Source of the DNA: an uncultured Pseudoteredinibacter sp.
GTDB taxonomy: Bacteria > Pseudomonadota > Gammaproteobacteria > Pseudomonadales > Cellvibrionaceae
DNA: 64,000 bases
Assembly: GCF_947500695.1 (NCBI RefSeq)
Contig: NZ_CANMSS010000004.1
Span: forward strand, 186,001 to 250,000
Reading direction: 5' to 3'
Under the pieces are notes generated by a model that saw nothing but the letters and a program-made list of their open reading frames with translations, searched no databases and was not told where the DNA came from. Positions within the stretch are counted from its first letter, which is position 1; the number at the start of each line of letters is the position of its first letter. This document shows positions 53,303-62,743 of the stretch, one piece after another. Made by a program: the position numbers and the translations under genes.

Positions 53303-53399
53303 TTATTATTCGCGCAAGTGAATCAATGACCAAAGTTGTTCATAGCTTTGGCGCAAAGATAGACCTATTTAGCTGAGCACATAAACAGGAACCCTTTAA

Positions 53400-54047
53400 A
53401 TGCTGTGTATTTTCGATTGGGATGGGACGCTCAGTAATTCGGCCGATAAAATTGTGAGTTGCATGCAGCTAGCAGCAGATGATGCCAAGCTGCCAGAATT
53501 GCCAGGCTCAGAAGTACAGAAAATCATTGGCTTGGGTTTGCCCGAAGCTATTAGCACTTTGTACCCTGAAGGTAGTCAGTCCCAATGGGATACCATGCGT
53601 GAGATGTATTCCACGCACTATATCAAAGCCGATCAAATACCGGCGCCTTTGTTTGAAGGGGTTATTGATGGCTTAGAAAAGCTTAAAAGTGATGGTTTCA
53701 CTTTAGCCGTTGCCACCGGCAAAAGTCGCCGAGGCTTAGATCGCGTTTTAGCTCGCTTAGAAATGGAAGATTACTTCCATGGCAGTCGCTGTGCCGATGA
53801 AACTCGTTCTAAGCCTCATCCTTTGATGTTGGAAGAGTTGTTAGGCGAGTTTGGTCGCCCAGCGGAACAAGCGGTAATGGTTGGGGACACCAGCTTTGAT
53901 TTGGCAATGGCCGAGGCTATAGACATGCCCCGAATTGGAGTGAGCTATGGTGTGCATGAGGTGGATGTTTTACATCAACACAAGCCTGATTTAATCGCTG
54001 ATCATTTTGACGAGGTTATTGAGTGGGTGTTGCAGGCTAACTCTTAG
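53400..54047 (+). CDS. HAD family hydrolase, phosphoglycolate phosphatase-like
   Basis: The 215-residue protein is a HAD subfamily IA phosphatase. Motif I is FDWDGTLSNS (nucleophile Asp near residue 4, at an unusually short N-terminus), with motif II VATGKS, the Lys in RSKPHP, and motif IV VGDTSFDLAMAEA. The helical cap is of C1 type. The substrate is not known; relatives act on phosphoglycolate, pyrophosphate or nucleotides. It follows rluC after 97 bases, a link conserved in Pseudomonas as I recall. Confidence 0.9.
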   Translation: MLCIFDWDGTLSNSADKIVSCMQLAADDAKLPELPGSEVQKIIGLGLPEAISTLYPEGSQSQWDTMREMYSTHYIKADQIPAPLFEGVIDGLEKLKSDGFTLAVATGKSRRGLDRVLARLEMEDYFHGSRCADETRSKPHPLMLEELLGEFGRPAEQAVMVGDTSFDLAMAEAIDMPRIGVSYGVHEVDVLHQHKPDLIADHFDEVIEWVLQANS

Positions 54048-54125
54048 AGCGGCTGCTTTCTAATTAGTCTGTTAGCCTTTCCTGTGGCCTTGCCGCCTTA
54101 AACATAGAATTCACAGAGTATTTCC

Positions 54126-54452
54126 ATGCAACTACTAATAAGCTGTCATGATGAAGAGCTACTAGAGCATAAATCCGATCTGGATGAGCAGCTGGAAGTT
54201 TGGGTAAAGGATCATGAACATTTCTCTGCCGTGCTCGACGAGCAGTCTTCGGCTTTGCAGGTGCAAGTTAAAAAAGCCGAGCAATTAAAACTACCTTTAA
54301 ACTTCCTATACAAAATGGCCAAGCAGTACAAGCTAGAATTTGCGATAAGCCAGCTTGATGATAACAGTGGTGAGTGGGAAGAGGTTTGTTATTTTGGTCA
54401 TGAAGAAGGTAGGCCGGATATCTTTGAAGTGGCTTGTTATGTGGGCTTGTAG
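54126..54452 (+). CDS. Conserved hypothetical protein
   Basis: The 108-residue soluble protein starts MQLLISCHDEELLEHKSDLD and ends with the acidic YFGHEEGRPDIFEVACYVGL. The middle is helical, with KKAEQLKLPLNFLYKMAKQYKLEFAISQL. No signal peptide or known motif is seen. It looks like a real gene from its composition and its ATG in a short A/T-rich leader. It has no assigned function and is convergent with the RND permease gene. Confidence 0.6.
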   Translation: MQLLISCHDEELLEHKSDLDEQLEVWVKDHEHFSAVLDEQSSALQVQVKKAEQLKLPLNFLYKMAKQYKLEFAISQLDDNSGEWEEVCYFGHEEGRPDIFEVACYVGL

Positions 54453-54563
54453 TTCCTAGGCGGTGGTTCGCGCGTGTCGCTCTTCCTATTCTTTCTCTGG
54501 GTGTGAGAAGAGCAAGCGCTGTTTACGCCTGCCGCCTTAAGTTCGATACGATCCTATGATTTA

Positions 54564-57500
54564 TTATGAGTTGGATTGCTGTTTTGTATTATTAAAAAAC
54601 GGCAACGATAACAGTGCACTCATAAAACTGATGCCAAATACTGCGCTAAACAACATTCCCCCACATATTACTGCAGCCAGACCTCGATAAATTTCTGCAC
54701 TGCTGGCGGGATTGATCATGAGTGGAAGCATGCCAAGAATACTGGTGCTGGCGCTCAAATAAATAGCCCGTTTACGTGTTAATACTGCACGCAATATAGC
54801 CTCCCTCTGTGTTTGACCTTGAAATGTGCCTTGCTGATACTGGCTGACCAGTAAAATTGCATTGTTGATAACTAGGCCCATTAAAATCACAAAGCCGATC
54901 ATGGTAATGATATCCAGATTCTGTGGGACAAATAGACCCAGCAATTTTAGGTTCAACATACCGCCCAATGTGGCAAGTGGCATTGACAATAAAACGGCTA
55001 AGGCGAGTTTCCAAGATCCTAGCGTTAACTGCATTAGTACGGCTAAGAGGGCAATAGCGATCAAGAATATTGTGTTAAATTCCTGTAGAAAAATACCCAG
55101 TTGATCGGCGCTGCCTCGATAGTTTAGGTGCAGCTGGGGGTGTTTAGTCTCCATGTATTCCGTAGTATCGACTTTTAACTGCTCGATAAATTCACCCATT
55201 GGAGCATCGTCTGGCGGAGTTACACTAATAGAGCTAGCAACTTCACCGTTTGTTCGGAAGATCGAGTCGGGCACAGATTTGATTTTGACGCTGCTCAACT
55301 GTCGCAGTGGAATTAGCCCGTGATTATTGATATAGATCTCTGTGTCCAGTAGCTTTTCCAAGTAAGCGGCTTGTTTGGATTTTAAATAAAGAGGTAGAGT
55401 AGAAGACTCAACATAAAAATCGCCCAGATATATACCGCTGCTTAGTGCCAATAGCCGTTGATTGAGCTCGTCAGGGCTCAATCCTAAATGGATAAGCTGC
55501 TCCCGCTTGGCAGTAAACTCCACTTGGGTTGATCTATTTGTCAAAGGTGTAGCTTCCTCAATTCTTGCCTTGGGGTGCTTAGCCTTCAAGTGTTGAAGAA
55601 GTCCTAGTCCAGCTTTTTGTAACTGTGGCAAATCGGCGCCTTTGATGTCCAGTGAGGTGCTACGGTTATTGGGAAGCGCAAAGCGTAATAGACTGCCATG
55701 TACGGTAAATACATTTGCACCAATTAAGCCGTAGGTGATTTTGTTTTCTAGCCAATTTTTCAGTGCGCTAAAGTCTTGTTCGCCATTGGTATGGAAATAC
55801 AGCTGGCAGCGACTAGGGAAACAAAATATTCCATAAGTTCGAATGCCTAGATCTTTGCCTTGCTGTAATTCATGCTCGATTCTATCGGATATCAGCTTGG
55901 CATATTCCTCTCGTACGGTGTCTTTCGATAGTGGCTCATTAAAGCGTATGAAGCTCGACACAGTGTTTTGTTTTGGATCAGGAAGAACATCGATAGGCGG
56001 GCGAATACCTATGATGACGGCAATAGCTATAGGTATGGCTAATGTGATTAAGACGACTGCGAGGGTTCGGTTGTATGCCGGCAGTGTAAGCAAGCTTGCG
56101 AGCCTTTGTTTTAAAGTAATTGCGCCTATTGTTTTTCTTGTTTGCTGCCGATTTATAGCCTGTGTCAGCGCATGGTTTTCGTTGGGGGTCGCCTCATGTT
56201 TCTCAGACAAGGCTTTTGATGCCGCAGCGGGCATAAAACGTTGATACAGAACAGGTAGTACCCATAAGGCGAAGATTGCAGAGGCGGCTAAGGCGGCAGA
56301 TATAGTAAAGGCCAAATCTTGAAATAGTCGCCCCTCGACTGAGCTCATAAATAACATTGGCAAAAAAACAATAATGCTGGATAGCGTCGATGAGAATAAG
56401 GCCGCTCTTAGGCCTCGCATGGTGTTTGCGATGCTCGTGGTATTGCTGGGCGTTATTGAATGTTTGTTTTTATGGCGTGCTCGATTTAAAGCTTCGATAA
56501 CAATAATGGCGGCATCCAGGATTAAGCCGATCGAGAGCGCAATGCCGGCTAGTGATATTACATTCAAGCTGTAGCCAGCAATGGACATCAGCAGGGCGAC
56601 TATCGACAAGCAAACTGGGATGCTTAAAAATGTTAAGCCAACCGATATATGATCTTTCAAAAAGTAGTAAAGGACAGCGCAAGCCAGTATTACCCCAATA
56701 ATTAAACTACCATAGACCAGCCGCAGTGCATTTGAAATGGCAAGTGAGTCATCACGACTAATGGCAATTTCGATGCCCCTAGATTTTAATGGGCCACTGT
56801 TGAGTTCGGCCATCGTTTGCTTGATATCTGTGATGGTTTCGATCGCATTTATGCCATCGCCTGGCTGGACGAAGAAATAGAGTGAACGTTTTCCTTCGCG
56901 AGCAAAGTAATCCCAAGGTGAGCTCAGCTCGGTTTGAATGGTGGCAATATCTCCAAGGCGTATTATGTGTTGCTCGTTTGCCGAGATTGGCACCTGGCTT
57001 AATTGTGCAAATGAAATCTGGCCTTTAAATTGAAGGTCGTACTCGCGTGCCCCGAATTGTAGCTTGCCGCCAGACTGATCGTTAAACCCGCGGAGCTTTT
57101 CGATAATGTCACGCTGTTCTAATGAATATTGTGAGAGGCGCTGTCGATCTAGCTCAATATTAATCCGCCGTTCAACGGGAGTGCCAACTACCGCGCCTGA
57201 AACGCCTTTTATCGAAGCAAAAGCAGGCTCAATATATTGTTTATAGGCATCGATTAGAGCATCCGGGTCGCTATGTGACTTGTTCCTGTGATAGACAAAA
57301 AAACTCGCCAGCGTAGCGCCAGCGCCATTGCTGAAGTCTCGAATAACTGGCTTGGCAACTTGGCTTGGCCAACTTGGAACTTGGCTGGATGCGGACAGTA
57401 CATTTATATAGGCTTGGTTCATATCCGCAGCCGATTGAAACGTCAAGGTGGTGGTGGCCGCACCTGCTCTGATGTCGGAGCGCATCTCGCTCATTTGTGC

Positions 57501-57710
57501 AATGCCGTTTAATTGTTGCTCTAGTGGCGCAACCAAGCTTTGTTCTATCTGTGCGGCTGTTTTTCCGGGCCAGCGGCTAAATAGTTCTATTTGTGGTCGA
57601 GCAAGGTCCGGTAATAAACTGTTTGGTAGGCTAAAGCCTGCGAAAATACCGCCGGCAACAATGAGTAGGGTGCAGCTTAATATTAGGCTGGCTCGTTTCT
57701 GATGGCTCAT
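54564..57710 (-). CDS. RND family efflux permease
   Basis: The 1048-residue protein has the RND layout: a first transmembrane helix at the N-terminus, two large periplasmic loops (about 35-330 and 560-850), and two groups of helices, with proton-path-region LILDAAIIVIEALNRARH near 395. It resembles the AcrB/MMPL-like branch with IGLILDAAI, rather than CzcA metal pumps, which have a DFG-type Asp in that helix. The substrate cannot be read. Its ATG overlaps the adaptor gene's stop (57707-57710), so the two are coupled. No outer-membrane channel gene is nearby. Confidence 0.9.
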   Translation of the reverse strand: MSHQKRASLILSCTLLIVAGGIFAGFSLPNSLLPDLARPQIELFSRWPGKTAAQIEQSLVAPLEQQLNGIAQMSEMRSDIRAGAATTTLTFQSAADMNQAYINVLSASSQVPSWPSQVAKPVIRDFSNGAGATLASFFVYHRNKSHSDPDALIDAYKQYIEPAFASIKGVSGAVVGTPVERRINIELDRQRLSQYSLEQRDIIEKLRGFNDQSGGKLQFGAREYDLQFKGQISFAQLSQVPISANEQHIIRLGDIATIQTELSSPWDYFAREGKRSLYFFVQPGDGINAIETITDIKQTMAELNSGPLKSRGIEIAISRDDSLAISNALRLVYGSLIIGVILACAVLYYFLKDHISVGLTFLSIPVCLSIVALLMSIAGYSLNVISLAGIALSIGLILDAAIIVIEALNRARHKNKHSITPSNTTSIANTMRGLRAALFSSTLSSIIVFLPMLFMSSVEGRLFQDLAFTISAALAASAIFALWVLPVLYQRFMPAAASKALSEKHEATPNENHALTQAINRQQTRKTIGAITLKQRLASLLTLPAYNRTLAVVLITLAIPIAIAVIIGIRPPIDVLPDPKQNTVSSFIRFNEPLSKDTVREEYAKLISDRIEHELQQGKDLGIRTYGIFCFPSRCQLYFHTNGEQDFSALKNWLENKITYGLIGANVFTVHGSLLRFALPNNRSTSLDIKGADLPQLQKAGLGLLQHLKAKHPKARIEEATPLTNRSTQVEFTAKREQLIHLGLSPDELNQRLLALSSGIYLGDFYVESSTLPLYLKSKQAAYLEKLLDTEIYINNHGLIPLRQLSSVKIKSVPDSIFRTNGEVASSISVTPPDDAPMGEFIEQLKVDTTEYMETKHPQLHLNYRGSADQLGIFLQEFNTIFLIAIALLAVLMQLTLGSWKLALAVLLSMPLATLGGMLNLKLLGLFVPQNLDIITMIGFVILMGLVINNAILLVSQYQQGTFQGQTQREAILRAVLTRKRAIYLSASTSILGMLPLMINPASSAEIYRGLAAVICGGMLFSAVFGISFMSALLSLPFFNNTKQQSNS

Positions 57711-58852
57711 GATTGTTCTCCTAACTCACTGACCTGTTGCTTTTCCTTTAGCCCTTGTTGACCTCTGGTGATGACTTTATCCCCAGCTCGTAGGGGTGAT
57801 CGAACAATAAAATAGTCCTTGCTGGTCGATACGATATGAGGGTAAATCTTAGTGACGGTGTTATCGGGCTTCAGTTGCCATAGCTCATAGCTATTACCCG
57901 ACAGCGTGATAGCGTCATAGGGCACTCGGCTGATGTCAGTGTGTTGTTGTTGAACATTTACCTTAACTCGCTGGCCAATTAACAAGTTGGGGTGCTGCTT
58001 GTGTAGCTCTAGGTATATTTGTAAGTTCTGTGTATTTCTGTCCGCAGTTTGGCTAAGTTCTCGTAAGAGTAAGTGATGATTCCTGTTTGTGTCTGACGCT
58101 AGAGCATTGCTAGATTCAGAGCTCAGTGAGAACTCTAGTCGGGTATCCAAGTGGTTCTGGTCAATAAGGTTCAGCTCTTTGGCAATATCTAAAGGTAGTT
58201 TGCACTCTAATCGTTTTTGATTGAGTGGTAGCAATTGGAATAGGCTTTGGCCTGGGTTTAGATGCTGGCCTGGTTCGGCATCGACCCTTAACAATTGGGC
58301 GCTAAATGGCGCGCGGTGCGTTAACCTCTCTATTCTTCGTTTTAGTGTTCGTTTTTTGTTCTTTAGGCTATCGAGTTCCAGCTTTGCGCGGGTTTGTTTA
58401 AGTGTAGCTTCGCTGAGTTGCGCCTTGCTGATCATCTCCTTGCGGTCCAAAACAGTTAATCGCTGCTGCTCGTTTCGGGCGTGGTCCAATTCAGCTTGGG
58501 CCAGTCGTTCATCTATTGCTAATTGTTTAAGCTCTTGGCTCAAGTAAAAATCATCTTGTGTGGCCACCACGTCGCCAGCTTTTAACTGTGTTCCAACCGG
58601 TAATATGTTTATTAGCTCTGAGTTACTGTGACTATTACCCTGAAAGAGCTGAGGGGTATCGACTACGCAATAGAGGGTTTTATTCAGGCTTGCTTGCCAT
58701 GTTTCTACTTTGGCGGTTTTAACCTTGGGCCTCTCAAGGACTTGGGCGTTTAGCAAATTGCCTGCTGTGCATGTCCCTAATATAAATAAGGCCAACACTT
58801 TGCTCACTTGTTTTTTAGGTTTGAGGCTGTGATTCAACCGTTGCTGCTTCAT
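57707..58852 (-). CDS. RND periplasmic adaptor (membrane fusion protein)
   Basis: The adaptor links the inner-membrane RND pump to an outer-membrane channel. From the Met at 58852 (AGGA eight bases upstream) it has 381 residues. An N-terminal signal or anchor helix (about 20-38, VLALFILGTCTAGNLLN) is followed by a lipoyl-like half (about 70-90), an alpha-helical hairpin with LAIDERLAQAELDHARNEQQRLTVLDRKE and AQLSEATLKQTRAKLELDSL, a second lipoyl half (APFSAQLLRVDAEPGQHLNPG), and beta-barrel domains. No lipobox Cys is placed at the usual site, so it is probably anchored by the N-terminal helix. It is divergent from a CadC-like regulator. Confidence 0.88.
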   Translation of the reverse strand: MKQQRLNHSLKPKKQVSKVLALFILGTCTAGNLLNAQVLERPKVKTAKVETWQASLNKTLYCVVDTPQLFQGNSHSNSELINILPVGTQLKAGDVVATQDDFYLSQELKQLAIDERLAQAELDHARNEQQRLTVLDRKEMISKAQLSEATLKQTRAKLELDSLKNKKRTLKRRIERLTHRAPFSAQLLRVDAEPGQHLNPGQSLFQLLPLNQKRLECKLPLDIAKELNLIDQNHLDTRLEFSLSSESSNALASDTNRNHHLLLRELSQTADRNTQNLQIYLELHKQHPNLLIGQRVKVNVQQQHTDISRVPYDAITLSGNSYELWQLKPDNTVTKIYPHIVSTSKDYFIVRSPLRAGDKVITRGQQGLKEKQQVSELGEQS

Positions 58853-59015
58853 TCGTCGTGTCCTGTTGCCGATATCTTTTACGATCGCCATATATGGCGG
58901 GAAGGCTGACTAAAGCAGGTCTATGGGGGGGAGGCTAATGAGTTTTTAGGATCTTCTGTAACCGTGGTGTAAAATAGCTAGTCACAAATAGTCATAACTG
59001 TAAGTTATTGAATTA

Positions 59016-61130
59016 ATGGAAAATTCTGAAGCCTTAAAGCAAGATGTTGAGATCATAGAAATTGCTGACTGGAGCTTTAATCCCAGTCGCTGCGAGCTAG
59101 AGCGTGATGATAAGCTGCATAAATTAGAGCCTTTACTATGTGATTTTTTGCTGTACTTGGCCCAGAAGCCCGGGGAGCTAGCCTCGCGTGAAGAGTTGCT
59201 TGAGCATGTGTGGCAAGGGCGTGTGGTTTCAGATGACTCTTTGCGAAGGGCGGTTAAAAAGCTACGTTTAGCCTTAGGAGATGATGCTAAAAATCCTATT
59301 TACATCAAAACCAAACCTTTACAAGGCTATGTTTTAGTTGCCCCTGTTCGTACCATAAAACCCCGTTCAGACGATGGGCTGCTAAATCGTAAGCCTGCGT
59401 ACGCTATTGTTCTGTTGCTTTTTCTAGCTGTCTTGATGACCTTGAGTTCAGAGTTTTTCAAACAAGAGCCTTCGGACAATTCAACGCTTGCTTCAGCTCC
59501 GGCAGTTGAGCGGCTTACATCTTTATCTGGTTCAGAGCTTGATGGTAGTTTTCATGCCGCAAGCCAGCGACTTTTGTTTTCGTCTCAGAGTCAGGATGGT
59601 GAGAGCAGTCATCTTTATGTAAAAGATCTAAGAAAAGATTTTGCTACCAAGATAAGTCATAGCGAAGGCAGTTTTTATCATGGCATTTTTTCTCCGGATG
59701 GCGAAAAAATAGCCTATAACTACAAGTCGAACTTGGCTGGGCCGTCGACTATCTATATCGCAGACTATGACGCTGATCGTGGATTAGTAAACCCTAAGCT
59801 TGCAGCGTTAGGGGATAATGCCCGCCGCTTAATCAGCTGGTCGGCCAACGGTTCAGCGATTTATTTTTTACATGAAGCAAGCCACTCAGAGCCTTGGGAA
59901 ATCTTTCGCTATCGTATTGAGACTGCTGAGGTTGAGCAGATTACCTATTCAGCGAAACAAGGCTATGGGGCATTTTATGCGCAAGAATCTCTAGATGGGC
60001 GTTATTTAGCCATCCTTAAAAACATCGTCGGTCGTCGTTACGCCATGACGATTATGGATTTGCAAAATAACAGTCTCGTAGTAGAGCGGAATCTTAATTT
60101 CTTTGGGAATAAGGTTGTATGGTTGTCGAAGCCCAGCGCCATTGAATCAGGTGATGGTAGTAAGGCCGATTTAGTTATTGGTAGTTTTAAGGGTGAGCTG
60201 AGTTATTACAGTATCGCGAGCGACAGAATCTGGTCTCAGGCTGGGACCTTGCCAGGAATAAATGACGCTTTTTATGATTGTGGCCCACGCTGCTTTTTCA
60301 TGCGCCAGCACAGTATGAATTATACCGATGTTAAAGAAGTCCCTAATCCATTTATCGAGCCTGTTACAAAGGTGATGTTGCTGCTCGAATCCGAGAAAGC
60401 CGAATTTCACCCGATGTATAGCCGCGACGGAAAGTCCATTTTCTACACACAAAAAGATGAAAAAACAGCGGCAATCATACGACATAGGCTTGCGGGTAGC
60501 GCTGAGCGCATATTGAACTTTAGCCCTCGTGAAGTGGTTCGCGAAATGGTGCAAAGCCCAGATCAGCGATGGCTGCTGGGTCGATTAGAAGATCGTTTGT
60601 TTATTCTCGATTTAGAAAGTTTAGAGTTCAGGTACATCAGTAGCGAGCTGGAAAAAGTAGGGCCGCCTTCTTGGAGCAGAGACTCTAAAAAGGTCTTTTA
60701 TGCGCGCATAAATGGCGATAGTAGTGACCTGTACAGTTACGATATTGCTACTGAAGAAACTCGCTATCAGGAAGCGGGCCTCAGTTATCTAAGGCAGCTA
60801 GAAGATGGTCGAGAATTTCTGATCGATCAAGAGCTGAAGCTCCACTATCGCGACGAGCTGGAGGAACGACACTTTATCCATGGCTTCACCTACCTCAGTG
60901 GTAGCACATGGCAAGTACAGGGTGATTATGTGTACTTTAGCGAACCGGTTTATGGTCGCAGTTATTTGGTACAGTACGATTTAAAGACTAAGCAAAAGCG
61001 CAGGCAGCTACTTTCCAAAAGCACCGACTACTGGGAGTTTCATTTACACCCCGATGGCGATCGCCTATTGAAAACCCGCTTCCAAACCGCAGATAGTGAT
61101 CTATTGAGGGTACAGTGGCCCAGCCCTTAG
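59016..61130 (+). CDS. CadC-like transmembrane regulator with beta-propeller sensor
   Basis: The 704-residue protein has an N-terminal OmpR/CadC winged helix (about 18-110, with REELLEHVWQGRVVSDDSLRRAVKKLRLALGDDAKNPIYIKTKPLQGYVLVA). One transmembrane helix (about 127-146) follows, and a periplasmic part of about 550 residues built of repeated beta-propeller blades of the PD40/TolB kind (for example SFYHGIFSPDGEKIAYNYKS, FHPMYSRDGKSIFYTQKD and VGPPSWSRDSKKVFYARI). Such proteins sense outside the cell and activate genes inside. It is divergent from the RND adaptor gene, with 163 bases between, so that pump is the likely target. Confidence 0.87.
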   Translation: MENSEALKQDVEIIEIADWSFNPSRCELERDDKLHKLEPLLCDFLLYLAQKPGELASREELLEHVWQGRVVSDDSLRRAVKKLRLALGDDAKNPIYIKTKPLQGYVLVAPVRTIKPRSDDGLLNRKPAYAIVLLLFLAVLMTLSSEFFKQEPSDNSTLASAPAVERLTSLSGSELDGSFHAASQRLLFSSQSQDGESSHLYVKDLRKDFATKISHSEGSFYHGIFSPDGEKIAYNYKSNLAGPSTIYIADYDADRGLVNPKLAALGDNARRLISWSANGSAIYFLHEASHSEPWEIFRYRIETAEVEQITYSAKQGYGAFYAQESLDGRYLAILKNIVGRRYAMTIMDLQNNSLVVERNLNFFGNKVVWLSKPSAIESGDGSKADLVIGSFKGELSYYSIASDRIWSQAGTLPGINDAFYDCGPRCFFMRQHSMNYTDVKEVPNPFIEPVTKVMLLLESEKAEFHPMYSRDGKSIFYTQKDEKTAAIIRHRLAGSAERILNFSPREVVREMVQSPDQRWLLGRLEDRLFILDLESLEFRYISSELEKVGPPSWSRDSKKVFYARINGDSSDLYSYDIATEETRYQEAGLSYLRQLEDGREFLIDQELKLHYRDELEERHFIHGFTYLSGSTWQVQGDYVYFSEPVYGRSYLVQYDLKTKQKRRQLLSKSTDYWEFHLHPDGDRLLKTRFQTADSDLLRVQWPSP

Positions 61131-61135
61131 GGGCT

Positions 61136-61723
61136 TTACTCCATGTGAAGTGGATCCATGCCTTCTTGGCTCAGCATATCGATCAGTCGAATCAGAGGTA
61201 GGCCAATGAGACTGTTTGGGTCGTCCCCCTCAAGGCGTGAGAAAAGTGATATGCCCAAGCCTTCGGACTTAAAGCTGCCCGCACAATTGAAGGGTTCTTC
61301 TTTTTTAAGGTAATTGCTGATTTGCTGAAGGCTTAGTTGGCGAAAGTGAACCTTAAAACTAACGATATCGCATTGGTATTGCTCGCTTGTGCTATTTAAG
61401 AGGCATAAGCCGGTGATAAATTCCACGCAATGGCCGCTGAATTTACTGAGCTGTTTAGTGGCGTTTTCAAAGTCTCCAGGCTTGCCGATAATCTCTCCCT
61501 GAAAATGGGCTACTTGATCTGAGCCAATGATCAGGCTTTGGGGGTGGTTGTTAGCTAGTACTTTGGCTTTCTCAATGGCCAGGCGCTCTACTAGCTCGGC
61601 AGGACTTTCCTGTGGGAGAGGTGCCTCATCAATATCTGGGCTTGCTTGAGTGAAAGCTATGCCAAGCTTCTCCAATAACTGCGCTCGGTAGGGTGAGCTA
61701 GAGGCTAAAACAAGCTTGGGCAT
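61136..61723 (-). CDS. yceF: Maf-family nucleotide pyrophosphatase (YceF type)
   Basis: Maf proteins hydrolyse modified or non-standard nucleoside triphosphates; the YceF subfamily prefers 7-methyl-GTP. The 195-residue protein has the SSSPYRAQLLEKLGI N-terminus, VERLAIEKAKVLA, the catalytic GSDQVAHF and GKPG segments, and the DDPNSLIGLPLIRL C-terminus. TAGGAA precedes the ATG. It is convergent with the CadC-like gene (five bases apart) and divergent from yceD, the usual place in this class. Confidence 0.94.
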   Translation of the reverse strand: MPKLVLASSSPYRAQLLEKLGIAFTQASPDIDEAPLPQESPAELVERLAIEKAKVLANNHPQSLIIGSDQVAHFQGEIIGKPGDFENATKQLSKFSGHCVEFITGLCLLNSTSEQYQCDIVSFKVHFRQLSLQQISNYLKKEEPFNCAGSFKSEGLGISLFSRLEGDDPNSLIGLPLIRLIDMLSQEGMDPLHME

Positions 61724-61877
61724 GGTAAATTCCTAAGGTTAAAAAGCGCTATTCTAACGAATCTTATAAAGGGTGCTGCAGTAAATCGAAATAAATCGCC
61801 CAATGCCCATAAAATCAGGGGTTTGGAGTGATTTTTCCTTTGACAGAAGGGCCCTGCATCCCTATTATGGCGCGCTT

Positions 61878-62432
61878 ATGTTGAATGCCCCCTCCTCAAA
61901 GATTTTACCGAGGCAAGTAGATCCACGTAAATTTGCCCAGCAAGGCATTGATTTACAAGGAAATATACCCCTCGAGGCTCTGGATCGATTAGCGCAAATC
62001 GCCGTAGGCGACAATGCTGACATCGAGGTTGAGCTACACTTTGAGGTGGACGATCAGCGCCATCGCTTATTGCGTGGCCAGGTAAGTGCTAAATTGCAGC
62101 TAACTTGCGAACGTTGCATGGAGCCCTGTGATCAACATATTGAAGGCAGCTTAGCTTTGGGGGTTGTCTGGGATGAAGACCAGGCGAAAAATCTACCTAA
62201 AAGCATAGATGCTTGGATTGCCCCGGAAGGAGCATCCGATTTATACGAGGTGATCGAAGAAGAGATCTTGCTGTGTATACCCATGGCGGTCTATCACGAT
62301 CATCAATGTGTCGACTTGGCTCATTACTCCGCAGGAGATAATGATGCTTCTGATGAAACAGCGGAAGCAGAAGCCGAGCGGCGAAATAACCCGTTTCAAG
62401 TTCTGGAGCAACTTAAGGGCTCGCCGAAATAA
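61878..62432 (+). CDS. yceD: DUF177/YceD family protein
   Basis: From ATG at 61878 the protein has 185 residues. It shows the YceD core: RGQVSAKLQLTCERCMEPCDQHIEG with two CxxC-like Cys, and EEEILLCIPMAVYHDHQC, matching the family's metal- or RNA-related fold. In E. coli yceD lies just upstream of rpmF. The family has been linked to 23S rRNA accumulation in chloroplasts and bacteria. An in-frame start at 61803 would add 25 residues without family support. Confidence 0.92.
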   Translation: MLNAPSSKILPRQVDPRKFAQQGIDLQGNIPLEALDRLAQIAVGDNADIEVELHFEVDDQRHRLLRGQVSAKLQLTCERCMEPCDQHIEGSLALGVVWDEDQAKNLPKSIDAWIAPEGASDLYEVIEEEILLCIPMAVYHDHQCVDLAHYSAGDNDASDETAEAEAERRNNPFQVLEQLKGSPK

Positions 62433-62471
62433 CGAGGCGCCCCAGTTCCAGTAAATAGTTAAGGAGCTATC

Positions 62472-62654
62472 ATGGCTGTTCAAAAAAGTAAAAAGACTCG
62501 TTCACGTCGCGGTATGCGTCGCTCTCACGATGCCCTAAATGGTCCAACTCTATCTGTTGATCCAACCAGCGGCGAGAAGCACCACCGTCACCACATCACT
62601 GCCGACGGTTTCTACCGTGGCCGTAAAGTGATCGATACTGGCTCCGAAGACTAA
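62472..62654 (+). CDS. rpmF: 50S ribosomal protein L32
   Basis: This small ribosomal protein of the large subunit has 60 residues: [19 protein letters not shown] near the N-terminus and [18 protein letters not shown] near the C-terminus. The zinc-binding Cys residues found in some L32 forms are absent, so this is the Cys-free type seen in E. coli. It has a strong AAGGAG nine bases before the ATG and follows yceD by 39 bases. Confidence 0.98.
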   Translation: MAVQKSKKTRSRRGMRRSHDALNGPTLSVDPTSGEKHHRHHITADGFYRGRKVIDTGSED

Positions 62655-62743
62655 TATTCTTCGACGCGCTTAGCGCTAGTCGTTGATATTCTGACGCCAG
62701 TCACTAGGATGTTTAACATCCTCATTATTAGGCGCTGAATAGA

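Noticed and set aside
54564..57710. Heavy-metal (CzcA-type) RND pump
   Set aside because: The typical acidic metal-path motif of that branch is not seen and no metal-binding accessory protein is nearby, so the substrate is left open.
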